A stretch of DNA of 31,329 nt, taken from positions 1-31,329 of the forward strand of contig JNET01031675.1 of NCBI GenBank assembly GCA_000697455.1, given 5' to 3'. Positions 1-10,900 of this stretch are shown here, piece by piece (within the stretch, counting starts at the first letter, position 1; each line of letters starts with the position of its first letter). The notes below the pieces were generated by a model, which saw only the letters and a list, made by a program, of their open reading frames with translations, was not told where the DNA came from and searched no databases. The position numbers and the translations under genes were made by a program. This DNA comes from Basidiobolus heterosporus B8920. Lineage: Eukaryota; Basidiobolomycota; Basidiobolomycetes; Basidiobolales; Basidiobolaceae.

Positions 1-670
1 AGTATGAATAATTAGGTGCTAAATTATGTGAATTTCAACATAAACAAGATCTCACTAATGTAGTATTTAACACTTTTGCTTTGTCCAGAACTTGTGTTGA
101 AAATAAAATCAGTGATATCAGAAGTGATTTTGGAGATTAAGAAGTTGTTGTACTTTCACTGGATGCTTTGACCCCAGTCTTTGCACATAAGTTCCTAGGA
201 CCATCCTTGATATACTCTACACATTACTCTGTGTACTTACAGCAAAAGTATAAAAAGCAACTTGATATTCAATAAATTTACAAGTGAAAACCACATATTC
301 TTCTAATTCTCCAAATCACTTCCAATAACTCCTAGGGTCTCAGAAGAAATAAAATTTTTTCAGCCAAGGTTTCCAGGTGAGCGTCTTTTGTATCTATGTG
401 TCTTAGAGTGCATACTAGTATCCAAGAATCACAGTGAACTATCAATCCACTAAAACTTCTAATAGAGCTGCTAAAAACAAAACACCTGTTGAATTTGTTG
501 CATATCTCTATACAACATCCCACCTCCTGATGGCTGCATTGAAGCCCCTAAAGGGAAGTACAAGTTATAAATGTGGTGTTGCTGTGGACTATTTTCTTTA
601 TTAGAAACATCTCGTGAGTTTCTGTAGCTGGTGAGGTTGACGTGTTTTATCTGTATCAAGGTGTAAAAAA
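1..670. other. AT-rich stretch without a recognisable gene
   Basis: I see no supported coding region here. Short open frames exist on the minus strand (about 332-523 and 471-659) but lack ATG-plus-family support. The stretch probably holds the 3' flank of the minus-strand chitin-binding gene; AATAAA-like words occur but none can be tied to a transcript. Confidence 0.4.
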
Positions 671-742
671 CTAGTAGTTCAAGTAACCGGTTAATGCTAT
701 CGCGATAATGCTAAATGTAGTAAGTGGATTAAAAAAGATAAC

Positions 743-1225
743 TCACGAATTTAATCTGTTGTTGTCACTGTTATGATTATCATTAGAATTGGTTGGAACT
801 GGGCTGGCTGCAACTGGTGTGGTTACCATTGACTGTCCAGGTGTGGCACCAGCATTATTGCCGTCATCTGTTGGTTGAGTTGGTGCTGGGTTTGGTTGGG
901 AGTTAGTAGGGGCTTGCGCATCATCGTTACTACTGCCATTGCCATCAATATTTCCACCACCATTAGCACCATTATTAGAATTGCTGCCCCCATTCATGCC
1001 ATTATTTCCGTTGGCATTACCATTTGCACCGTTATTTCCGCAACTGCCACCACCATCTCCTGCGCCGCAAAAAGAGGGGCCGGTACCGCAGAAGCACCAT
1101 GAAGAGCAACATGTCCCTGCAGGACACTCAACGCCATTACCACAAGAACCATCCACACTGGTAGCAGTCTTAGAGTAGGAAACAAAAGCGGCAATCAAAG
1201 CTACAATGGATGAATTGATATTCAA
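743..1225 (-). CDS. secreted hevein-like (CBM18) chitin-binding protein, 5' end unresolved
   Basis: The frame encodes a hydrophobic leader that looks like a signal peptide (around SIVALIAAFVS), then one hevein-type chitin-binding module with eight cysteines (core CPAGTCCSSWCFCGTG), then a Gly/Asn-rich repeat and a Pro/Thr/Ser/Asn-rich tail. Such modules bind chitin or GlcNAc oligomers at the cell surface; location outside the cell is inferred. No ATG lies in frame: the frame is closed upstream by TAA at 1250-1252 and the first start-like codon is TTG at 1223-1225. An acceptor-like TTGTAG just after that codon suggests the ATG sits in an upstream exon I could not place. At the 3' end the stop TGA (743-745) overlaps a good donor GTGAGT (746-741). 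Splicing to the acceptor at 712-711 (36-nt intron) would replace the stop by a short hydrophobic tail, SIIAIALTGYLNY, ending at 671, perhaps a weak GPI-type signal. In the module the usual Gly before the aromatic residue is Cys. Confidence 0.6.
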   Translation of the reverse strand: MNINSSIVALIAAFVSYSKTATSVDGSCGNGVECPAGTCCSSWCFCGTGPSFCGAGDGGGSCGNNGANGNANGNNGMNGGSNSNNGANGGGNIDGNGSSNDDAQAPTNSQPNPAPTQPTDDGNNAGATPGQSMVTTPVAASPVPTNSNDNHNSDNNRLNS

Positions 1226-1252
1226 GATTAAGTTGATATGCAGTATCCATTA

Positions 1253-1866
1253 CTGTCAGGATATTTAAAGAAAACCTGGTTTATGGAATGAAGTTTGCTT
1301 TTCGTGCAAACTGAACACTACTCAAAACGTTTCCATCGAAAGGCATGAACTTTTACATCATATGAGAAATCCCGCTTTGAACATAACTACCATTGGCCCT
1401 GTACTTCAAATGGGATGGTGTTGTATATTTCGGTCTATTTGTAATGTATTTTAGTACATTTGTAGTGTAAATGGCCGCATCTATCGTATCGCTCGCCAAG
1501 AGGCTATCCGAAGAATTGGGCGAGAGAATGTTAAGGGTTAGGGTTAACCTTGGAACGAATTATTTATGAGCCCAAATTGGTAAATAAAAAGGATTCTTGT
1601 ATATTTAGTAATAAGTAAAAATTAGAATACAATGAGTATCAATAATTAATAGCTGAGAAAATTCTTTGAGGGTCGAAGATAGAAGGTTAGGGTGGTTTAT
1701 TTTAGATTAAATCTTAAACGGATCAACACTGGAATAAAATAAACAAACGTGATTTTGGGATGCTATATTTCTGGAAATGTGATACTCGACAATTTAATCT
1801 AAACGACTGCTCTTGGCACATTAGTGTTTCCTGTTCTTTTCACTCGAGTCACATTCTTTGGTGAAA
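1253..1866. other. intergenic region between the chitin-binding gene and SEC1
   Basis: This is the shared upstream region of two divergent genes. It contains TTAGGG words at 1538-1543 and 1687-1692, and a 32-codon open frame (1471-1569, starting MAASIVSLAKRL) that I cannot assign. A TTTAAATA-like element on the minus strand near 1260-1270 could serve the chitin-binding gene. I see no longer coding region. Confidence 0.45.
1534..1549. promoter_or_regulatory. telobox-like TTAGGG motif upstream of SEC1
   Basis: AGGGTTAGGGTTAACC carries two overlapping (A/T)AGGGTT units and ends in the palindrome GGTTAACC. The complementary core ACCCTAA resembles sites bound by fungal Tbf1/Teb1-type Myb factors. 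A second TTAGGG follows at 1687-1692. It is about 320 bases before the SEC1 ATG. Only two repeats are present, so it is not a telomere tract; binding is inference. Confidence 0.3.
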
Positions 1867-4800
1867 ATGTTGGAACAAACCAGCCATGGCTTTTCAATTC
1901 GCCGCATGCTTAAGAAAAGTAAGCTATTCTTTATTCTCTGGAGATATTTCCATCCATTCAATTCCCAAATTTCAAAAGAAACGTGTCAACCTAGAGTTGT
2001 TGCCTCTATTGCTTTTTTACTATATTCTCGCGTTAATGTTTGCTATGTTTTTGGTTAGGGTTTCTTGACATGGTCAAATCAATTCCTGCACCAAAGATGG
2101 GCCGAATTTTAGTTGTGGATGAGGTTGCCAAGACCTATTTGGACGCATGTGTAGAACAGAAAGACTTATTCCTAACCGAAGTATCACGTAAAATTCTTAG
2201 CATATCCATTGCTATATTGTCTAAAGACTAAACTCTAATTCCTGGTAGTTTACGAGCAGTTAGAGTTGCCAAGAAATGGGTATCCTGAAGTGGAGGCCTT
2301 GTATTTACTCACTCCAACTTGGGAGTCGATTGAGAGGCTTGTGAAGGATTTTACTGAAGGAAGCAAGTTACACCCAGGACCACTTTATGGAGGGGCGTAT
2401 TTATATTTCACTAAAGGTAGGTAACATGCTTGATCAAATTAGTAGACTTTGTATAGTAAGCAGTTTACCAACATAGAGCTGGGGGATGATATGTATCAGT
2501 ATTTGACGCAATCGACAGCCGCCTTTTACATTCAAAATATTGTGGAATACTTTGTGGATTTCTTTGGTATGCTTATCACTGGCCTATTACAGTATAGATA
2601 GTCAACAATCTCTACAATACCTGCAACCAAAACTAACTGCACCAAAAGCCCCCGAAGCACAGGTATTTACGACCAAAACGCCACACACTCTCTCAGAGTT
2701 GTATTCTACGACTCCCACCAAGAGCCGGCATCAAGCACTCAAAGACATGGCCAAAAAAGTAATGCACACTAGATGTACAGTCAATTAGGACCCAGGATCT
2801 AACATGTGAAGTAGATTGTATCATTGAATGTAGTTCTAGGTGAAAACCCAGTCATCAAGTATTTCAAGCCTGACGGAGAACTGAACACCTCAGAAGTTTC
2901 CTACGACTTGGCAGAGTTGGTTCAAGAGGAGTTTGATTTGCTGCAGCGTGGAAAGCAATACTTGCAAGTGAGTAGATAGAACCCATTTGACACTTTGCGG
3001 GTGATACTAACAGCTTCATACCCACGGATTCCGTTAGACTCTCGATCCTCGTCAACCGCGTGCTACTTTGATCGTGCTAGACCGTACGGTAGATCTTCGA
3101 GCCCCATTACTGCACGAAGTCACCTATCAAGCTATTGTCCATGATCTGCTATGTTTACCAGAAGATGCCACATACACATACAAGTACGTCAATGCTAATG
3201 GAATGGAGATTGATAAAGAGGGAGCACTGAATGAGGATGACCCCATTTGGGTCGAAAACCGGCACATTCCTTTTGATCAATGTGTTCAAAACTTGGTTGC
3301 CAAGATCACGAAGTTAGGGAACAAGAAATTGGTGAACCAACCAGATATGAGTGCAAGTGCCAAGTTGAGCCAGCTCCGGGAGACTCTATACTCTTTACCA
3401 GAATATCAGGATATCAAGGAGAAGTGCTCATTACACATGTCCCTTTCACTGGAATGCACTGAATTATTTACGAAGCTGGATATCGAGAGACTTGCCCTGT
3501 TGGAGCAGGTACGCCCCACCTTCCTGATCAATCTCACTGGCTGATTCTTACTTTCTATTGCTATTCTAGGACCTAGCCACCGGTGTGCGTGAGAATGGAG
3601 AGGCGGCGAAACATATGGTTGATGAGCTAGTGCCCATTCTGGACGATCCCTCCATCAGTCCCGACAACAAATTGCGAATCTTGATTCTGTACATACTATC
3701 GAAAGATGGCCTACGTGAAGAAACATGGCAGGAGATTAGTTTCCACGCGCAGTTGGATTTAAACAAAAAGGATAACGCGGCGATTCGTAGCTTAGACCGA
3801 TTGGGAGTGAAATTGGATAAGAGCAACAAGAAAGCAAGTAATCTTTGCAAAAAGCTGAAAACCTTCCAAGAGCCCACCGATTTTCTTATGATTGCCCGTT
3901 ATGTGCCCGTGGTAAAGCAAATCGTAGAGAACTTCATTCAAAACACACTTCCGTCAGAAATCTTCCCCACCATGACAAGCAATCACCACGGAAACGGAGC
4001 AGGCGGCCACGGCCCTACTACACAGACTCTTCGCCATATGGCCCCCAAATGGACAAAGAGAAAGAAAGGCTCGTTAGGAGAATGTGTTACCCAGAAAGGG
4101 CGAATCATCGTGTTTATGATAGGCGGTATGACCCATTCAGAAATGAGATCAGTTTACGAGATTTCCAAGGAATTAAACAGGGAAGTTATCATTGGCTCAA
4201 CTCATGTGTTGCCACCATGGGATTTCTTGGATTCTCTGCGTGCACTACAAAACCAGGCTGATCAAAGCGATATCCTGCCCAGCATTCGAAGCCTTAGCAT
4301 TGACAGTACTAGCTCTGATCAACTACGATCCTGGAATTCAAATATCCAAGCTGTGCACATACCCCGATCCTTAGGCATCCCCAAGCCCCAGTCACCTGTT
4401 CAGCCATCTTTTACAACACCCACCGATTCGGAACCAACGACCCCATCAGCAACCCTCGATACGAGACGTGTTTCTGTACACAAGGAACCGGAAATATCTA
4501 CCTCTCAGACATCCACCTCTCAAACGCCAGAACCCCAATCAATCTGTAATGCGTCGAGGTCCATCGTTGAGAAGACTCCTAGTCCAGTTAATTCCGCAAC
4601 TCTCTCGATGATCCCTTCCACAACTCCCAAAATTGAGGTTCCTACAACTGATGCGGGACTCTCTCGTAATTTTGTTGCGTCTGCAGCCGACACAGCTAAA
4701 GCCTCTAAGCCTAGTAGTTTGAGCGAGACAACTCCACCTGCGCTTCCTGTGGTTGCTTCGAGATCAGTTGATTCATATGTGGTGCCGAGCGTCGAAAATT

Positions 4801-5999
4801 CTAGCAACGATACAAGCCTTAATGTTGCTTCTACTTCGGCTATCAACCCAGCGACTTCTCGGCCTGTAAAAAGAAATTCGTATGTAGACTCATTTTCGAA
4901 AAACGCCTCGTCACCACCCAGAAAGGTGGAGCCAGAGCCAAATGTTGTAACAGGCAAAACCATAATAGCGCCTCATCGTGTGGCCTCACCAGACTCGATG
5001 CCTATTGTTACTCAGTCTGCACACCCTGTCCCTCCAGCTAGAACTGACCCTGTGATGTCTACAGAATCTACTGGCATGAATCTGCCAACCAGGCCTCTAT
5101 ACCGCCAACGACCACGCAGTACTCTTTCGGATCCTACCTTGTCTAGAAACAATTCGAGTGAGTCCAACTTACAAACTCCATTAACACAAGGGTCACCGAT
5201 AGAAACCCGTAGCACCTCAGCAAACAGTATGCCGGAGCGTGTTGAGTCGTACCCTTCGCCCTCGCCCTCCCCGCCTCCGTTACCCGTTCATCCTCGATTG
5301 AAAAACCAGCGTATCTATTCCAACTATAATAACGCACGGGGAAACCTGGATCCGAGTCGGACATCGGAGAATAGTACATATACTTCAACTCCCACGAGCT
5401 CTGCAGAGTACCGTCCACCGCTTCCCAAAAAACCAACGAATTATCCCCCGATCAGCTCCTTTACCACGACTACCTCAAACCCGCGTACTTTACCCAGTAC
5501 TAACCAAGATTCTTATAACAAGCCACCCCCCAAGCTTTACTCTAAACCCAAGCCGCTTCCCCCAGTGACCCAGTCTTTCTCTCAGCTCCCTAACCCTGAT
5601 GTAAACTATTCACGTGCTCGACCTCCATCTTTTCAGACTTACTATGATCCTGCTGCGGGTATTCCGATGCCTGATTTATACACACCCCATGTTCACCCAC
5701 AAACTAATGTCACTTCAGCACCAAGCTATGCTATGGATTCACCTAATACGTTTCCAGACCCGATGCATTATATGCCCACTCACTCACTCACCAGCGGTAT
5801 GAATATGCCACCAATTCCTACCCACAACCAAGTACGCCCGCCAATGCACATGCCCGTCTATTCTTCGCAAGCAACACAGCCAGCATCACAAACACCAACG
5901 TACACGCCCTACGGCCGACCCTTGCCCAAACGTCCGACGAGCAATCGCTATCAAACTATGCCAGCGGACGATCCCATTCATCAGCGTTACTACAGATAG
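1867..5999 (+). CDS. SEC1: Sec1/Munc18 family exocytosis protein with a long proline-rich C-terminal extension
   Basis: SM-family protein that binds syntaxin/SNARE complexes and drives fusion of secretory vesicles with the plasma membrane. Exons: 1867-1918, 2059-2187, 2249-2416, 2477-2566, 2649-2758, 2815-2967, 3038-3508, 3570-5999; phases close to give 1200 residues. Family landmarks in order are KKRFLDMVKSI and RILVVDE near the N-terminus, VLGENPVIKYF, TLIVLDRTVDLRAPLLHEVT, EQDLATGV at the exon 7/8 junction, and VFMIGGMTHSEMRSVYEISK then EVIIGSTHVLPPWDFLDSLR at the end of the core (about residue 620). The remaining 580 residues are Ser/Pro/Thr-rich and look disordered, with PPPLP, PPLPKKP and RPLPKRP (about residues 955, 1007, 1172). 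Yeast Sec1 is about 720 residues, so the tail is unusual. Intron 4 is set by alignment and a CTAAC branch point; a closer acceptor would leave a 31-nt intron and an insertion. Sly1, Vps33 and Vps45 are less likely because the EQDLATG region matches the Sec1/Munc18 branch. Confidence 0.92.
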
Positions 6000-6035
6000 T
6001 GGTATTTATGGAGATGTGACAAATGACTACGTCGT

Positions 6036-6052
6036 AATAAATGTTTTTTATT
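6036..6052. terminator. back-to-back poly(A) signals of SEC1 and KRR1
   Basis: AATAAA at 6036-6041 lies 37 bases after the SEC1 stop, and TTTATT (AATAAA on the minus strand) at 6047-6052 lies about 95 bases after the KRR1 stop. The two convergent transcripts therefore probably overlap in their 3' ends. Cleavage sites cannot be read from sequence. Confidence 0.55.
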
Positions 6053-6147
6053 AATTGCCGATATGTTTAACGTAACCGGACTTCTTTATATAACAAATGT
6101 ATCAGAATGCGTCTAAAGTAAGTCAACTGAGCAATGATTCACTCAGT

Positions 6148-7647
<1,500 letters not shown>

Positions 7648-7969
7648 ATCTACAGAAGACCAACAACTGGAGTACGATCGTTTACAATGTACCAAAATCA
7701 ACGAACTTATTGAAATTTCTTTTTCTTTTTTTTTTCCATACACTAGAATGAATATTTCCAAGATCGATTTCGATTAATTTATCCCGACCTTTTTTTTCTT
7801 AATCATAGACTTTATTGAGTGACTCTGTATTTACATGTTGATTGAAAATAACCGGGGAAATGTACAAGAATTACATGAACACTGGGGGAAAATAGTCAGG
7901 GAAAAGAATCAGGGAAAATGTCCGGGTATTCTGTCTATAGCCTCTATAAACGAGGAAAGGAAGAAGAAA
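7648..7969. other. short KRR1 promoter and 3' flank of the histidine kinase gene
   Basis: The kinase gene probably ends with the minus-strand AATAAA at 7811-7816, 154 bases after its stop. That leaves about 150 bases for the KRR1 promoter, which holds T-rich runs near 7718-7735 and 7789-7798 (poly(dA) on the KRR1 strand). I see no coding region. Confidence 0.5.
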
Positions 7970-10900
7970 TTAATAACGCAAATGAAAATCTCCTTTAGCC
8001 ACCTCCAACATCACTCTCGTCAAATTCTCTTTATGGCATGGCTTTGTCAGGCACATATCCATTCCTGCCTGCAAGCATTCTTCCTTGGTTTTGGATTGTG
8101 CATCCGCAGTCAACGCGACAACAGGAATTCTACGCGACTTATGACTCGCTTTCTCATAGGTACGGATTCGCCGGGTGGCTTCATAACCATCACATAATGG
8201 CATCATCTTGTCCATGAAAATGCACGCAAACTCGTTCGGCTGTTTTTTATAGGCATCAACCACCTCGAGACCATTGTTGGTAACCGTCACTTCATGTCCC
8301 ATTTTCTCTAGCATCCGTGTAATTAGTCGTTGCGCCACAAAATTGTCCTCTGCCACTAAGACGTGCAGCTTCTTTCTACCGTTCTCATGGCTCTGGTCTG
8401 ACGTTGATGTTGACGTATCAGAAGTGACACGAGCATTGACCGATGTTTCTACATTGGTTGGTGAATGGACAGCGTTGACATCAAGTATTTCTTTCACGCT
8501 ATTGAGCAGCCTGATTCTTCTGACTGGTTTGGTGATGCGACGGATTTCCACTTTCCTAGAATTGCGTAGTTCTTCATCCATCCTCACGGATGATGGATAG
8601 GTCAATACTAGAATTTTGAGATCCTGTATCAGATCCCAGTTGTCCGTGTCGGTAAGCCTCTCCCACAGGTTCTGGTTCACTAGGGGATCGAATATTAGAA
8701 CATCAAATGGCTCCCCCTTCCCCTTGGCCTCCTTGATTCTATCCAGGGTCTCTTGGGTATTCGCGCAAGCGACACAGTCAAACGAGCTAAGGTAGCTTAC
8801 GATCATTGTGTTCGTACATGGATGAAGACTAACCAAGAATCTTGGATTCTGTCTAAATGTGCGTATCTGGGTCACAAGTTGCTGAACCTCGACAGCATTT
8901 TCCACTGATGGCGTGATGCCTGGTTCTCTCTTTAACGTGGCTGTAAACCAGAAATTGGAGCCCTTTCCCTTCTGACTGATGACTCCAATACGTCCAAGCA
9001 TTAGCTTCACAAGTTGCGAGCAAATAGACAAGCCCAATCCCGTACCACCGTAGAGCCGAGTTGTACTGCCATCCACTTGCGAAAACGGCTGAAACAAATA
9101 TGCTTGCTCTTCGATTGTCATGCCGATACCAGTGTCCTCCACCTCAATCTTCAAGATAACCTCCGAATCTTGCGGTGACTCTTCAATAGTTTGACACCGA
9201 ACCACAATACTACCTTTAGGGGTAAATTTGATTGCGTTTCCTAACAAGTTGAGCAAGATCTGCCTCAAACGGTTTCCATCTCCAATCAGAGTACTCGCAG
9301 TGTTAGGCTCCACATGGAATGCCACCTCAAGATGCTTTTTGCTGACTAGAGTAGTGAGCAATTCGCAAACATCCCCTAAAAGATCCTCCACATTGAATGG
9401 TAGCTTCTCAAGCGTCACCTTTCCTGCTTCGAGCTTCGAGAAATTCAAGAGATCGTCCACGACTTGCATCAAGACATCACATGATTGCTTACACATTTCG
9501 ATATACTCCAGTTGCTCAGCGTTCAAAGGGGTATCCAAAAGCAAAGAAAGCATACCTATCACCCCGGAAAATGGGGTCCGAAGTTCGTGGGACATGTTGG
9601 CCAGGAAGTTGGACTTGAGACGTTGCTGCTGCTTTTGTTCATCTATATCCGTACACATGCCGAACCATTTGATGGGCGTACCGCAAGAGTCCTTCAAAGG
9701 CATAGCTCTGATAATAAACCAGCGATAAGCTCCACTAGCTCCACGAATTCTGCATTCACATTCCAGTGTAAGCCCCTTTTGTAAACACGTAGTGTACTGC
9801 TCCTGATGAGTCTTCAAATCGTCTTGATGGATACAACTCGTCCAATTTGAGGTGGTGGCTTCCTGAAAGCTTTGCCCAGTATAACTGCACCACGACGAAT
9901 TAACATAATCAATGGTGCCATCAGGATGGGCGGTAAATACTTGGCAAGGGATGCACTCTAATAGCAAAGAGTAGCGTCTTTTACCATCCTCGACATGGTA
10001 GAGTGCTTGCTTATGGTTATCAATATCCATCCACATGCTATACCAAGTGTACTTGCCCTGTTCATCACGAACGCAAACATGTCGGCCTAGTACCCATCTA
10101 TATTGACCATCCCTTGAGAGCATTCGGAATTCTAACTCGCACGGCTGTAATTTGTGAACGCACGATCTCCACTTGCTCATCATAGAATCTATATCCTTTG
10201 GGTGAATGAACTGTGACCAGCCCCACTCCAAAAACTGCCGCGACGTAACTCCAGTGATCTCCTCAACCTTCTCATTAACAAACCAACTAGAGCCATCTCT
10301 ATGACCGATCCACACGACGCACGGAAGCGCATTTACAAGAGTGAGATAGTGATTCTTGGCTTGTTCGACCTCTCGTAGCTTGATTTGAGTGGATCTCAAG
10401 AGTGACGCGTTCACAAGACATAGCGCGATCTGTTTACAGAGCAGCATCATTTCATGCAAACGGCATTCTTTAATATCGGTGTTTTCAAGGTAGAGCGCAC
10501 CAACGAAGGATTTCTGATGAATCAATGGGAAAACCGCGGCGGTGAAGTTCTTATCAATCGCATTTTTCTCTATATACTCCTGATCCTTAGTGGACATGTT
10601 TTCCGGTATTTTACTGGTGTCGAAGTCGAAGAATTCCACCGATTTACTCACAAGGGCTTTATCTACAAACGAAGTGCATACGAAGTTCACATCACTACAT
10701 GGGATAGTAGGGTTTAGTGGGAACGCTCCTTCATCGTGTACCCATTTAGCAATGACGGCTAGTTTTCCTCGATCCAGTAGAATCAAACTGCCCGAGTGTA
10801 TGGCTATATAACGAGATGTCTGTCTAAGGATTTGATGAATTAGCGGCTCATATTCAAGTTCTGCCGAGATCTGTTGAAGCGTTTCGATAAACTCAACCGT

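Noticed and set aside
1531-1549. Possible telomere or subtelomere mark
   Set aside because: Only two TTAGGG-like units, and housekeeping genes follow on both sides; not a telomere tract.
2567-2597. 31-nt intron in SEC1
   Set aside because: The acceptor at 2648 gives a normal 82-nt intron with a CTAAC branch point and a gap-free alignment to Munc18/Sec1.
4520-4963. 147-codon minus-strand open frame
   Set aside because: Antisense to the low-complexity SEC1 tail; composition explained by the Ser/Pro/Thr codons on the plus strand.
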